Assembly: GCF_006494535.1 (NCBI RefSeq)
Contig: NZ_VHIQ01000004.1
Span: 124,001-188,000, forward strand
Source of the DNA: Paucihalobacter ruber
GTDB taxonomy: Bacteria; Bacteroidota; Bacteroidia; Flavobacteriales; Flavobacteriaceae
DNA: 64,000 nt
Direction: 5' to 3'
Shown in pieces: positions 37,831-47,038 of the stretch (position 1 is its first letter; each line of letters starts with the position of its first letter). The position numbers were made by a program, and so were the translations under genes. Under the pieces are notes generated by a model. That model was not told the origin of the DNA. It was given only the letters and a program-made list of their open reading frames with translations, and did not search any database.

Positions 37831-37883
37831 AAAATGTAACATTTTTAAAGTTTGGTAGTCTAAATAGTATAAATGGATATATT

Positions 37884-38246
37884 ATGGAATCTAACTACCA
37901 CACTTTAAAACGCGTTGACAATCAATTAATAGTTATAACGCATTTATCACAAATGCTAAGCTATATTACAGGATTTGGCGGTTTGCTCGTTCCGTTGATA
38001 CTTTGGTTAACTCAAAAAGACAAAATAGAAGGCATGGACGAACACGGTAAGTCTATCGTAAACTTTCAATTGAGTATGATCATTTACGCTATTATTTGCG
38101 TTCCATTGATTTTTTTAATCGGACTCGGGATTTTAGGTCTTATCATAATAGGAATTATCTCTTTTGTTTTCCCCATCATCAATGCTATTAAAGCCAGTAA
38201 TGGGGAGATGCCTTCTTATCCGTTAAGTATTCGATTTATTCAATAA
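37884..38246 (+). CDS. DUF4870 membrane protein
   Basis: A 120-residue inner-membrane protein of the DUF4870 family: ITHLSQMLSYITGFGGLLVPLI, DEHGKSIVNFQLSMIIYAII, then a hydrophobic stretch and FPIINAIKASNGEMPSYPLSIRF. Three to four membrane helices. The function of the family is unknown. It is 53 bases after the DUF2892 gene; its stop codon merges with a 24-bp palindrome. Confidence 0.85.
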   Translation: MESNYHTLKRVDNQLIVITHLSQMLSYITGFGGLLVPLILWLTQKDKIEGMDEHGKSIVNFQLSMIIYAIICVPLIFLIGLGILGLIIIGIISFVFPIINAIKASNGEMPSYPLSIRFIQ

Positions 38247-38269
38247 ACTCACGGTTTCAACCGTGGGTT
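38246..38269. repeat. 24-bp palindrome at a stop codon
   Basis: AACTCACGGTT and AACCGTGGGTT (one mismatch) flank TC; the first A is the last base of the DUF4870 stop. It could act as a hairpin protecting the 3' end or be a repetitive palindrome; a proper terminator follows at 38308-38335. Confidence 0.55.
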
Positions 38270-38307
38270 ACGTGTTAATTGTAGACTCATACCAAACACA
38301 TCAAATA

Positions 38308-38335
38308 AAAAAGCCCACATTACTGCGGGCTTTAA
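38308..38335. terminator. Bidirectional terminator before dnaN 3' end
   Basis: AAAGCCC (38310-38316) pairs with GGGCTTT (38327-38333), flanked by A and T tracts, between the convergent DUF4870 and dnaN genes. Confidence 0.78.
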
Positions 38336-38354
38336 TTTTGGATTGTATTAGTTG

Positions 38355-39473
38355 TTAGTTATTTAGCATGACCGGCATTACCAGCATGATAATTTGTTCG
38401 CCTTCATCCAAACCATCGGCGGGTGTTAAAATACCGGCACGATTTGGCAAGCTCATTTCTAGTTGAACGTTATCTGAACTAAGATTGTTCAACATTTCTG
38501 TTAGAAAACGTGAGTTAAAACCAATTTGCATATCGTCTCCCTGATAATCACAACTTAAACGTTCTTCGGCTTTATTACTAAAATCAATATCTTCGGCTGA
38601 AATGTTTAGTTCGGCACCGGCAATTTTTAATCTTATTTGATGTGTTGTTTTGTTAGAAAAAATACTCACACGTCTCACTGAACTTAAAAATTGTGATCTG
38701 TCGATAAGTAGTTTATTTGGATTTTCTTTTGGAATTACGGCCTCATAGTTAGGGTATTTACCATCAATTAATCTACAGACCAACTGCGTGTTATTAAAGG
38801 TAAATTTGGCATTAGATTCGTTGTACTCAATTAGTATTTCATCTTCACTTCCTGCCAGAATACCTTTTAAAAGATTGAGAGGTTTTTTAGGCATAATAAA
38901 TTCGGCTACTTGTGAAGCACTTACGTCACTGCGACTATACTTTACCAGCTTGTGTGCGTCTGTGGCTACAAATGTCAAACCCTCGGTCGAAAACTGAAAG
39001 AACACACCGCTCATAACCGGACGTAAATCATCATTACCGGCTGCAAAAATGGTTTTGCTAATAGCAGTTGCCAATACATCACCAACCATTGTAGTGCTGC
39101 TTGGATCTTCCAGATTTACCGATTTTGGAAATTCAGATCCTTCAGCATAGGCCACAGCGTATTTACCATGACTGGAGCTAATTTCTACAGTGTGATTATC
39201 TTCTACTACAAAAGTTAAAGGTTGTTCCGGAAAGGTTTTAAGCGTGTCTAACAAAATTCTTGCAGGAAGCGCAATACTGCCGTCTTCATCGGCCTCGACG
39301 CTTAAAGTTGAAGACATGGTTGTTTCCAAGTCGCTAGCAGAAACAGTAAGTTTTGAATCTTTTAGTTCAAACAAAAAGTTATCCAGAATAGGCAAAGTAT
39401 TCGACGTGTTGATAACACCGCCTAACACTTGCAATTGCTTTAGTAAAGTTGTACTCGATACAATGAATTTCAT
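38355..39473 (-). CDS. dnaN: DNA polymerase III sliding clamp (beta)
   Basis: A 372-residue beta clamp, full length for the family, starting MKFIVSSTTLLKQLQVLGGV and ending with the conserved IIMLVMPVMLNN (family P-M-R/L-L end). Three repeated clamp domains of about 120 residues each are visible, including NTLPILDNFLFELKD and DDLRPVMSGVFFQF. It encircles DNA and holds the replicative polymerase. A -7 box (TATATTTG on the minus strand, 39521-39514) gives it its own promoter, although it follows gldG by 90 bases on the same strand. Confidence 0.96.
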   Translation of the reverse strand: MKFIVSSTTLLKQLQVLGGVINTSNTLPILDNFLFELKDSKLTVSASDLETTMSSTLSVEADEDGSIALPARILLDTLKTFPEQPLTFVVEDNHTVEISSSHGKYAVAYAEGSEFPKSVNLEDPSSTTMVGDVLATAISKTIFAAGNDDLRPVMSGVFFQFSTEGLTFVATDAHKLVKYSRSDVSASQVAEFIMPKKPLNLLKGILAGSEDEILIEYNESNAKFTFNNTQLVCRLIDGKYPNYEAVIPKENPNKLLIDRSQFLSSVRRVSIFSNKTTHQIRLKIAGAELNISAEDIDFSNKAEERLSCDYQGDDMQIGFNSRFLTEMLNNLSSDNVQLEMSLPNRAGILTPADGLDEGEQIIMLVMPVMLNN

Positions 39474-39513
39474 GTATATTATTTTGGTTTCTTTTGACTA
39501 TTATTCAGGTTTA

Positions 39514-39521
39514 CAAATATA
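39514..39521 (-). promoter_or_regulatory. -7 box of the dnaN promoter
   Basis: TATATTTG on the minus strand matches TAnnTTTG, about 40 bases before the dnaN start. No well-spaced TTTG -33 element was found. Confidence 0.4.
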
Positions 39522-39563
39522 TCTCAATACTGTTGGTTTTTAAAACAAACTTATTAACAAGTT

Positions 39564-41228
39564 TTAAGTGTATTGTTGTTTTCTTAAATACCCAAATACA
39601 AGACTGAAAACAGCAAGAATTAAAAGCGGTAAGGCTACTGCGATAACTTGCCATTTTGTTTTTTCGGGAGCAATTTTTTCAGGGTCTAAAAAGGCAATGG
39701 CCACTTCTTTACTGCGCAGTTTAACGAGTCCGTCGTCTTGCAACATATAATTAACCGCGTTCAGTAAAAATTCTTTATTTCCAACCGGTTGGTTACCAGA
39801 TCTATCAAAACCTAAATCTTGTGGCTGTTTTCTTAAAACATCGTTTTTTATGACATCGCCGTCAGAAATAACTAACATTTTAGAATTATTGCCGGTACTT
39901 TTAAAATTAGTGAGTTCAAAAGGTAAAACACGATTATTGTAAACAGAGGTGAATTCGCCTTCGATTAGCACAGCTAAGTTTTGCGGACCCTTGTTAAATG
40001 AAGTTTTATCGGGTTCTGCCGTTACTATATCGAGACTTATCATTGCCGGCACACCTTGAAGTTTAGACAATGGAGAGCTTTGCAATAAAACTGTTTTATT
40101 AAGATTATTTTTGAGTGTATCTATTTGACTTGCGAAATCAAACTTAACAAGATTAAGATTGGTGGTAATAGGATGCTCGGGGTTGCTGGCCGCTAATGGC
40201 GAATACTGCCAGGTAATGGGCATTAACTGCATATTATTTCCTTCGCCTACAGCCAAAGGAATGGGTGACGAATACATATCTAAAACAATATTAGGATTGA
40301 TGCGTATGCCATATTTAAAGAAAAAATCGTTGAGATTTAAGTCTTTAATTACTGCTACTGCGCTACCACTTTCTGAATAAAGACTATCGCGATCCATAAT
40401 AACACCTTCAGTAAGCCAAATGCTTTTACCTCCAGACATTAAGTGTTGGTCTAAAACCAGCTTTTCTTCTTCAGAAAACGACTCACTAGGTTTTGCCGAA
40501 ATCACTAAATCGAAAGATTTAAGTTGTTCTAAGGTTTTTTGTGGTTGTTGTGCAACGCTGTCTAAAGTAAATGGTGCAATAAAATAATATTCGCGTACAG
40601 ACTGTAAAAAATCGGCGATGTAGATGTCTTCTAACTGTCCGTTACCTTTGAGCACTGCAATTCTTTTTTCCTTGTCTTGCGTAAGCTTTTTAAAAGCATC
40701 GGCAAAGGCGTATTCTAGATGCTGAACAGAATTATTAACTAAATCCTGTTGGGTATCTCCCAATCGATTTTTAATCAAAGGAATTTTAACCGAATAATCT
40801 TCATAACTTGCCAATGCCCAAGGAAATATAATGGTTTGCGACGTTTTACCACTTTCTTTCACGTTAATTTGATATGGTTGTAGTCCGCGTTCGGTAAGTT
40901 GCGAAATGATTTCTTCTTTATTGGTTTCGTCTTTTGTTGGATTAAAAAAATTAAAGATAATGTTTGGGTTGTGGACTTTAAATTCTTCCAATAATTGTTG
41001 CGTTTCATTTCTGAGTCGTTTAAACTCCGAAGGGAATTCGCCTTCTAAAAACACGTCAATTATAATAGGTGAATCTACATTCACTACTGTTTCAATAGCA
41101 GCATCAGAAAGGGTGTAGCGTTTGTCTTTTGTTAAATCGAACCTGCCGTAAAATTGCTGACTAACAATGTTAGCAATTACCACTAAAATTATAACAATAA
41201 CAGGTATTTTAAATTTAGAATTACTCAT
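39564..41228 (-). CDS. gldG: GldG, gliding-motility ABC transporter subunit
   Basis: A 554-residue protein: N-terminal membrane helix (FKIPVIVIILVVIANIVSQ), a large periplasmic ABC-type-uncharacterised (DUF4350/Gld-type) domain with FDLTKDKRYTLSDAAI near its start, and a C-terminal membrane helix (VIAVALPLLILAVFSLVFGY). This is GldG, which works with GldF and the ATPase GldA. I start at ATG 41228, which overlaps the upstream gene by 8 bases; the longer frame adds 12 residues inside that gene. gldA is not in the window. In F. johnsoniae all three proteins are required for gliding. Confidence 0.9.
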   Translation of the reverse strand: MSNSKFKIPVIVIILVVIANIVSQQFYGRFDLTKDKRYTLSDAAIETVVNVDSPIIIDVFLEGEFPSEFKRLRNETQQLLEEFKVHNPNIIFNFFNPTKDETNKEEIISQLTERGLQPYQINVKESGKTSQTIIFPWALASYEDYSVKIPLIKNRLGDTQQDLVNNSVQHLEYAFADAFKKLTQDKEKRIAVLKGNGQLEDIYIADFLQSVREYYFIAPFTLDSVAQQPQKTLEQLKSFDLVISAKPSESFSEEEKLVLDQHLMSGGKSIWLTEGVIMDRDSLYSESGSAVAVIKDLNLNDFFFKYGIRINPNIVLDMYSSPIPLAVGEGNNMQLMPITWQYSPLAASNPEHPITTNLNLVKFDFASQIDTLKNNLNKTVLLQSSPLSKLQGVPAMISLDIVTAEPDKTSFNKGPQNLAVLIEGEFTSVYNNRVLPFELTNFKSTGNNSKMLVISDGDVIKNDVLRKQPQDLGFDRSGNQPVGNKEFLLNAVNYMLQDDGLVKLRSKEVAIAFLDPEKIAPEKTKWQVIAVALPLLILAVFSLVFGYLRKQQYT

Positions 41229-41715
41229 TATCCTCGTATACAATTTGCTCCTTATAGCGTTCAATTTCTACCAGAGTATCATTCTTGAAGATGAAGGTAG
41301 CACACTCTTTTTCTTCATTAAAGGCGCCGGGCAATAGGCCAAGTCCGTAGTTCCATTTGTTCTCGTCGTGTTGTTTTAAACTGTCGTCCCAACTTAACCA
41401 TTCATAAGTTCCTATGAGATTATCGACTTCAGTTTTAGTTTTTCCGAAGAAAACGCTGTCATTTACAATATGACTAATCATTTCGTAGCGTAAACCGGGT
41501 TTCTTCTCCCATTTTTCGGCATTAAAATATTTTTCATGGTGAAAAGGCACAATAATATTTAAGAACGGATAAAGCATATAAAAGTAAATAAGGGGTGTTA
41601 ACACGACACTTACCAACAGGCTTAACCATTTTCTTTTATCGATGGTTCGCACAAACAGAAAAACAGGAATAAAAGTAAGAACTAAAAAAATAACTAAAGC
41701 AGGTGTTACAATCAT
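41221..41715 (-). CDS. Unnamed membrane protein between gldF and gldG
   Basis: A 164-residue protein with two N-terminal membrane helices (about 4-22 and 31-53) and a soluble C-terminal domain of about 100 residues (FFGKTKTEVDNLIGTYEWLSWDDS; LGLLPGAFNEEKECATFIF). The GKTKTEVxxLIG segment recalls the helix-turn of BamE/SmpA-like small beta proteins that follow an N-terminal anchor. It overlaps gldF by 4 bases and gldG by 8, so it is translated with both. Its position suggests an accessory of the GldFG transporter; I do not recognise it. Confidence 0.7.
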   Translation of the reverse strand: MIVTPALVIFLVLTFIPVFLFVRTIDKRKWLSLLVSVVLTPLIYFYMLYPFLNIIVPFHHEKYFNAEKWEKKPGLRYEMISHIVNDSVFFGKTKTEVDNLIGTYEWLSWDDSLKQHDENKWNYGLGLLPGAFNEEKECATFIFKNDTLVEIERYKEQIVYEDNE

Positions 41716-42440
41716 TGTTTAATTTGGTTAAGGTTGAGTTTTGTAAATACTAAAAATACAGTCGTAACACTTACAAAATAGATGAGATTACGTGTGTCGA
41801 TAACTCCGCGACTAACACTGTTAAAATGATAATTTAGACCCAAAGTTTCAATCTTAAATGTGTTATTTAATACATTAAGATCTGCCAGACCATCAAAACC
41901 ATACAGCATTATAAAACACAATAAAATGGTAATAATAAAAGCTACAATTTGGTTTTGAGATAGGGTGGAGGCAAATACACCAATTGCAGTAAAAGTAGCT
42001 GCCAAAAACAACAAACCTATATAAGATCCTGTTGTGGCTGCTAAATCTAAATTACCTACAGGATTGCCCAATTGCCAAATTGTAAAAACATATAAAAGCG
42101 TAGGCAATAACGCTATAAATATGAGCGTAAATGAGCCAAGAAATTTACCAAACACTAATTGAAATGATGAAATTGGTTTTGTAAGTAAAACCTCAATAGT
42201 ACCTTGTTTTCTTTCTTCGGAAAAACTGCGCATGGTTACAGCCGGGACCAAAAATAAAAACACCCATGGTGCTAGAACAAAAAAAGCTGATAAATCTGCA
42301 AAGCCATTATCGAGTATATTGAATTCCCCTTTAAATACAAAAAGGAAAAGTCCGTTAATAATCAAAAAGATACCAACCACCAAATAGCCAATGGGTGACG
42401 CAAAAAATGAGTTAATTTCTTTAATAAATATGGCTTTCAT
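41712..42440 (-). CDS. gldF: GldF, gliding-motility ABC transporter permease
   Basis: A 242-residue ABC-2 type permease with about six membrane segments. The start MKAIFIKEINSFFASPIGYL and the motif MRSFSEERKQGTIEVLLTKPIS are characteristic of GldF and related gliding-associated permeases. It forms the membrane part of the GldA-GldF-GldG transporter. It is 13 bases after the ABM-domain gene and overlaps the next gene by 4, in an operon that runs from the SAM hydrolase gene to gldG. Confidence 0.92.
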   Translation of the reverse strand: MKAIFIKEINSFFASPIGYLVVGIFLIINGLFLFVFKGEFNILDNGFADLSAFFVLAPWVFLFLVPAVTMRSFSEERKQGTIEVLLTKPISSFQLVFGKFLGSFTLIFIALLPTLLYVFTIWQLGNPVGNLDLAATTGSYIGLLFLAATFTAIGVFASTLSQNQIVAFIITILLCFIMLYGFDGLADLNVLNNTFKIETLGLNYHFNSVSRGVIDTRNLIYFVSVTTVFLVFTKLNLNQIKQ

Positions 42441-42453
42441 GATTAGTAATAAT

Positions 42454-42747
42454 TTATAAAGTTACAATTTTATCAACGCTCCATGCTTGGGGTTGATCAT
42501 TGAACAACGGTTTTGTTTTGGCCCAAACTTGTTTAAATAAGTCTGAATTACGGTAATTTTCCAAATTATAATCATTTTCCCAATAGCTGTAAGTGAAATA
42601 GATATTGCTCTGATTTTTATCGGCATACAACTCTAGTAATTGGCAACCTTCAAAATTTCTGATGGCTTTTTTATTTTGGTGAAAGTTATCGAGAAATTCC
42701 GGAATTTTTGCCGGTTCAAAACTCATTTTTACAATTCTTACTAACAT
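42454..42747 (-). CDS. Antibiotic biosynthesis monooxygenase-domain protein
   Basis: A 97-residue ABM-superfamily protein: MLVRIVKMSFEPAKIPEFLD, then NFEGCQLLELYADKNQSNIYFTYSYW, with the ferredoxin-like ABM pattern. Members are dimeric and include quinone monooxygenases, heme-degrading enzymes and many of unknown role; nothing here decides among them. It lies 10 bases after the SAM hydrolase gene and 13 before gldF, a neighbourhood that seems conserved in Flavobacteriaceae. Confidence 0.85.
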   Translation of the reverse strand: MLVRIVKMSFEPAKIPEFLDNFHQNKKAIRNFEGCQLLELYADKNQSNIYFTYSYWENDYNLENYRNSDLFKQVWAKTKPLFNDQPQAWSVDKIVTL

Positions 42748-42757
42748 GGGTTTTGTT

Positions 42758-43582
42758 TTATGTAAAATTTATGGTAATGGTATCCATTTCTTTTAGACCC
42801 ATTAGCGTAGATGCACCGCCAATGGTATTGTTGTTGCTTTTATAAATGGCAATTTCAAGATAACCCGCTGTATTGATAACCACAAGTCCGCGACCTTCGT
42901 ATTCAGATTCGCCTACATCGAAATTAACCACATCGCTGTATTTTTTATAGATGATTGAGAATTTATGATTACGTGCTGAAATTTGAAAACTGCGTCCTTT
43001 TTGAATGTCCTGAAAAAACTTATGTTTTATATTAGAAACCACATTTCCGTAATTATCTATGTAGATAACACTGCCAATAATTTGATTTTTCTCGTCGTTT
43101 ACCAATGGCACCATGTTTTTAATTGGTTTGATGGTGTCAATCGTTTTTCCAATAACACCTAAAGTGCCTCCACGTGCAATGTGGCAGGCAACCTTTACAA
43201 ACACATCCAAAACGGGAAAACTGGTTTCAATTTTGTCGTGTATATTGATTTCTACAATTTCGGAAGGGGCTATTTGTTGGCAAACCATGCTCATTATGCC
43301 GTTGTTTGCGCAAATAAAATAGTGGTCGTCAAGCTTAACAGCTATGTGTTTGTTCTCCTGATGTAATTCAGAATCTATTCCAATAATATGAATCGTTCCT
43401 TTAGGAAAACTGCTATAGGCACTCATAGTTATGTAAGCAGCCTCCGAAATATTAAAAGGCGAAACAGAATGCGAGATATCAACAATTTTAACATCGGGAA
43501 GCTCGCTGTAAATAGCACCTTTAACGGCTCCGGCGAAATAGTCTTTTTCGCCAAAATCTGTTGTAAGTGTGATGATTGCCAT
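42758..43582 (-). CDS. SAM hydrolase (hydroxide adenosyltransferase)
   Basis: A 274-residue DUF62-family enzyme: MAIITLTTDFGEKDYFAGAV, DISHSVSPFNISEAAY, and the D/R/H context of the chlorinase/fluorinase fold (ICANNGIMSMV, VIYIDNYGNVVSNI). Members without halide specificity hydrolyse S-adenosylmethionine to adenosine and methionine. It is the first gene of the minus-strand block that contains gldF and gldG, divergent from the phoH gene across 209 bases. Confidence 0.9.
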   Translation of the reverse strand: MAIITLTTDFGEKDYFAGAVKGAIYSELPDVKIVDISHSVSPFNISEAAYITMSAYSSFPKGTIHIIGIDSELHQENKHIAVKLDDHYFICANNGIMSMVCQQIAPSEIVEINIHDKIETSFPVLDVFVKVACHIARGGTLGVIGKTIDTIKPIKNMVPLVNDEKNQIIGSVIYIDNYGNVVSNIKHKFFQDIQKGRSFQISARNHKFSIIYKKYSDVVNFDVGESEYEGRGLVVINTAGYLEIAIYKSNNNTIGGASTLMGLKEMDTITINFT

Positions 43583-43697
43583 GTTAAGATGTTGTTAGTT
43601 TTTTATGATTTAATTTTAAAAATGAAGGTCTTAACGCATGTTAAAAACTATTTTGTTTTTAGTTTAAACGAAAATGTTTACTCTAAATATTTTCATT

Positions 43698-43705
43698 TAG
43701 ATTTG
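43698..43705 (+). promoter_or_regulatory. -7 box of the phoH promoter
   Basis: TAGATTTG matches TAnnTTTG and lies 87 bases before the TTG start codon of the PhoH-family gene. No clear -33 TTTG partner. Confidence 0.4.
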
Positions 43706-43791
43706 TAATAGATAATCTTAAAATCTTATCTTTAATTCAAGCACAAAACTAATAAAACAAAACAGATAATTTTACTAAATACCCATCGCTT

Positions 43792-44745
43792 TTGAACGAA
43801 CTTATCCTAGAATTAGAAGAAATCTCCCCAAAAGAATTCTTTGGCGCACACAACGTCAACATTGAAGTATTAAAGAAGTATTTTCCGAAGTTAAAAATTG
43901 TAGCCCGAGGCAATAAAATTAAGGCCTATGGAGAGGAAGAGCAATTAGAGGAGTTTGATCGCCGCATGACCATGCTAATGGTTCATTTTGGCAAATACAA
44001 TCGTTTAGACGAAAATATGATTGAAAGGGTTTTAACAAGCGAAAGTAGCGCAGACTATACCACATCAGACCAAGCCGGCGATGTGATTTTGCACGGCGTT
44101 GGCGGTAAAATCATCAAACCACAAACGGCCAATCAGCGCAAATTAGTTGAAAGTATGCGTAAAAATGATATGGTTTTTGCCATTGGCCCTGCCGGAACCG
44201 GTAAAACTTACACCGGTGTTGCTCTTGCTGTTAAAGCGTTAAAGAATAAAGAAGTAAAGCGTATTATTTTAACAAGACCTGCGGTTGAAGCCGGTGAAAA
44301 CTTAGGTTTTTTACCGGGTGATTTAAAAGAAAAATTAGATCCGTATATGCAACCGCTGTATGATGCGTTACGCGATATGATACCAGCTGAAAAGCTTGCA
44401 AATTTTTTAGAAACCGGTGTCATTCAAATTGCTCCTTTGGCTTTTATGCGTGGCCGAACCTTAGACAATGCTTTTGTTATTTTAGATGAAGGTCAAAATA
44501 CCACGCATAACCAGATGAAAATGTTTTTAACCCGTATGGGAAAAAACGCTAAGTTTTTGCTTACCGGCGATCCCGGACAAATAGACTTACCTCGCAGAAC
44601 TATTTCGGGTTTAAAAGAAGCTTTATTGATATTAAAAGACGTTGAAGGTGTTGGCATGGTATTTTTAGACGATAAGGATGTGATAAGACACAAGCTGGTG
44701 AAGCAAATTATTGCGGCCTATAAAAATATTGAGAATAGGGATTAG
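43792..44745 (+). CDS. PhoH-family ATPase
   Basis: A 317-residue PhoH protein with a KH-like N-terminal domain (NIEVLKKYFPKLKIVARGNKIKAYGEEEQL) and a P-loop domain: Walker A GPAGTGKTYT near residue 130, Walker B FVILDEGQN, and LTGDPGQIDLP. The start is TTG 43792 (MNELILELEEISPKEFFG), as no upstream ATG is in frame and the family starts here. It is an RNA-linked ATPase of uncertain role. It precedes purC by 75 bases. Confidence 0.92.
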   Translation: MNELILELEEISPKEFFGAHNVNIEVLKKYFPKLKIVARGNKIKAYGEEEQLEEFDRRMTMLMVHFGKYNRLDENMIERVLTSESSADYTTSDQAGDVILHGVGGKIIKPQTANQRKLVESMRKNDMVFAIGPAGTGKTYTGVALAVKALKNKEVKRIILTRPAVEAGENLGFLPGDLKEKLDPYMQPLYDALRDMIPAEKLANFLETGVIQIAPLAFMRGRTLDNAFVILDEGQNTTHNQMKMFLTRMGKNAKFLLTGDPGQIDLPRRTISGLKEALLILKDVEGVGMVFLDDKDVIRHKLVKQIIAAYKNIENRD

Positions 44746-44820
44746 TTTTATGTTCAGAGTTTATAGTTTGTGGTTTCGAGATTAAAAAACCATATAATTT
44801 AAGGGTTTAAAAAATATACC

Positions 44821-45777
44821 ATGTTACCTAATACCATTACTGCAACCAATTTTAATTTTCCAAGACAAGTAAGTGTTTATAAGGGAAAGGTTAGGGAAGT
44901 TTACAATATTAATGACGAACTATTGGTAATGATTGCTACAGACAGGCTTAGTGCTTTTGATGTGGTGATGCCAAAAGGAATCCCGTTTAAAGGACAAATC
45001 TTAAACGAAATAGCTACAAAAATGATGGCTGCCACACAAGATGTGGTTCCCAATTGGCTTATGGCCACGCCAGATCCAAATGTAGCTATTGGTCATTTAT
45101 GCGAGCCTTTTAAAGTTGAAATGGTGATAAGAGGTTATTTATCAGGTCATGCTGCACGCGAATACAAAGCAGGAAAACGACTCTTATGCGGCGTTGAAAT
45201 GCCCGAAGGCATGAAAGAAAACGATGCATTTCCCAATCCGATCATCACGCCAGCTACAAAAGCTGAAATGGGCGCACACGACGAAGATATTTCAAAAGAA
45301 GATATTATAAAAAGAGGCATTGTTAGCGCCGAAGATTATGTCATTCTAGAAGATTACACGCATAAATTGTTTAATCGCGGTACTGAAATTGCAACCAATC
45401 GAGGCCTAATTTTGGTAGACACCAAATATGAATTTGGAAAAACCAAAGACGGTAAAATTGTGCTGATAGATGAAATTCACACACCCGATTCTTCACGTTA
45501 TTTTTATGCCGAAGGCTACCAAGAAAGACAAGATAGAGGTGAAGCACAAAAGCAGCTATCTAAAGAATTTGTAAGACAATGGTTAATTGCTAACGGTTTT
45601 CAAGGTCTTGAAGAACAAAAACTTCCTGAAATGTCAGATGATTATATTTTAGAAATTAGTAATCGCTATATTGAACTATATGAAAACATTACCGGCGAAA
45701 CTTTTATAAAATCTAACACTACAAATATCCAAAGCAGAATAGAAAAGAATGTAATGTCTTTTTTAGCTAGCTTATAG
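44821..45777 (+). CDS. purC: SAICAR synthase
   Basis: A 318-residue phosphoribosylaminoimidazole-succinocarboxamide synthase of the longer eukaryote-like class. Motifs: [47 protein letters not shown] and [32 protein letters not shown]. It joins CAIR to aspartate with ATP in purine synthesis. It probably shares a transcript with phoH. It converges with the glycosyltransferase gene across only 12 bases, with no terminator visible. Confidence 0.96.
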   Translation: MLPNTITATNFNFPRQVSVYKGKVREVYNINDELLVMIATDRLSAFDVVMPKGIPFKGQILNEIATKMMAATQDVVPNWLMATPDPNVAIGHLCEPFKVEMVIRGYLSGHAAREYKAGKRLLCGVEMPEGMKENDAFPNPIITPATKAEMGAHDEDISKEDIIKRGIVSAEDYVILEDYTHKLFNRGTEIATNRGLILVDTKYEFGKTKDGKIVLIDEIHTPDSSRYFYAEGYQERQDRGEAQKQLSKEFVRQWLIANGFQGLEEQKLPEMSDDYILEISNRYIELYENITGETFIKSNTTNIQSRIEKNVMSFLASL

Positions 45778-45789
45778 TCCTTATAATAA

Positions 45790-46797
45790 TCAACAAAAAA
45801 AGAAGTAATCTTCCATAGGTTTTATTTGCTTATTGTTTAATAGTTGTTTGATTTCCTTCTGTGCATCAGCGTTAGCTACTGATACTATTATTTGCGGATT
45901 TTTAAGTGTTTCAATAGATGGGTAATCGTGGAGCATCACATCGTATATCTTTCGGCCAATTTTTTTGGGATTGTCGCAAATCCAATGAAATGGGACATTG
46001 TTTTTGACCAAGTGACTTGCAATAACCTTTCCTTTAAAACCTGCTCCAAGTAATGCCAGTGGTCTGCTAGAGTCAAAATTAAGTTTTAAAAAGTAATACA
46101 TCTTAATATCCAAAAAGTAATTCATGGCGTAATGTTCGTGTGTTCTTGAAGTTCGCCAGCTGTAATCACGCCAGTAATGTAAAATTTGGCTTGAAGGAAT
46201 GCATTTTAATTTTGCTTCGTAAAATCTAAAAACCAAATCGTAATCTTCAGGGTATCGGTTTGGATTAAAGGCATTGCATCTATCTAAATCGGTTTTATAA
46301 ACCATCCAGCAAGGTGAAGCAATAACGCACTCTTTATACAAATCGCTGTAATTGTTGCCATTTTCGGTTAGGTTGTTCAACCAGTTTTCATATTTACTGT
46401 AACCATCGCTAATACCTTCCTCACTAAAATACTTTACAAATCCTAATGCAATGTGGCCTTTGCCATAGTCAAGTAGTTGTTTTGCCATTGTCTCCAGCTT
46501 CGCGCTAGCCATGACATCGTCGCTGTCCATGCGCGTTATTAAGTTACCTTCACTATTGCTATAGGCTGTTTTTAATGCTTCAATAATTCCGTGGTCGTTA
46601 TTTTTAAAAAGCTTAATCCGATTATCATTTTGGGCAAATTTCTCAACAATTTGGTAGCTGTTGTCGGTTGAGTAGTCGTCAACAATCAATAATTCCCAGT
46701 TCTGGTAAGATTGTGAAATTATAGAATTTAGGCACTCAGGTAAAAACTCGGCTGTATTTTTAAAAGGAGTTAGAATACTTATCAACGGCTGATTCAT
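45790..46797 (-). CDS. Family 2 glycosyltransferase with extra C-terminal domain
   Basis: A 335-residue protein in two parts. Residues 1-230 form a GT-A glycosyltransferase: PLISILTPFKNTAEFLPECL, LLIVDDYSTDNS, the DxD region ITRMDSDDVM, and YPEDYDLVFRFYEA. From about 245 a second domain begins RPLALLGAGFKGKVIASHLV and continues ICDNPKKIGRKIY and IIVSVANADAQKEIKQLL, like the N-terminal nucleotide-binding part of PglD-type sugar acetyltransferases. There is no membrane helix. Acceptor and sugar cannot be named. It stands alone, divergent from the M61 peptidase gene. Confidence 0.82.
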   Translation of the reverse strand: MNQPLISILTPFKNTAEFLPECLNSIISQSYQNWELLIVDDYSTDNSYQIVEKFAQNDNRIKLFKNNDHGIIEALKTAYSNSEGNLITRMDSDDVMASAKLETMAKQLLDYGKGHIALGFVKYFSEEGISDGYSKYENWLNNLTENGNNYSDLYKECVIASPCWMVYKTDLDRCNAFNPNRYPEDYDLVFRFYEAKLKCIPSSQILHYWRDYSWRTSRTHEHYAMNYFLDIKMYYFLKLNFDSSRPLALLGAGFKGKVIASHLVKNNVPFHWICDNPKKIGRKIYDVMLHDYPSIETLKNPQIIVSVANADAQKEIKQLLNNKQIKPMEDYFFFC

Positions 46798-46990
46798 AGT
46801 ACAAATTTAAAAAATCGAGTGTTATATTCTTGAAGTTCATATTTATCTTTGATTTGAAGCCTTTTCCAGAAAATCATCTTACCTAAATATGGTTTACGGT
46901 CATCCATCCCGAAACTTCCCTTTTTATCTCAAACTTCTTCATAGCGTTTAAATAATCATAAATTTTATATAAAATTCCTGTAACGCTTTG

Positions 46991-46998
46991 TAGCTTTG
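46991..46998 (+). promoter_or_regulatory. -7 box of the M61 peptidase promoter
   Basis: TAGCTTTG, 40 bases before the ATG at 47039, matches TAnnTTTG. The -33 region is not clear. The 46798-47038 gap between divergent genes contains no other signal I can support. Confidence 0.45.
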
Positions 46999-47038
46999 CA
47001 CGTCTTATTCATATTTTAAAATTCATTTAATCAATATT

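Noticed and set aside
37835-37850. Half-palindrome TGTAACATTTTTAA before the DUF4870 gene as a seventh regulon site
   Set aside because: Only the left half matches, and there is no TAnnTTTG box 33 bp away, so it fails the geometry seen in the other six.
45778-45789. Terminator between purC and the glycosyltransferase gene
   Set aside because: Only 12 bases separate the convergent stops and no stem with a T-run can be drawn there.
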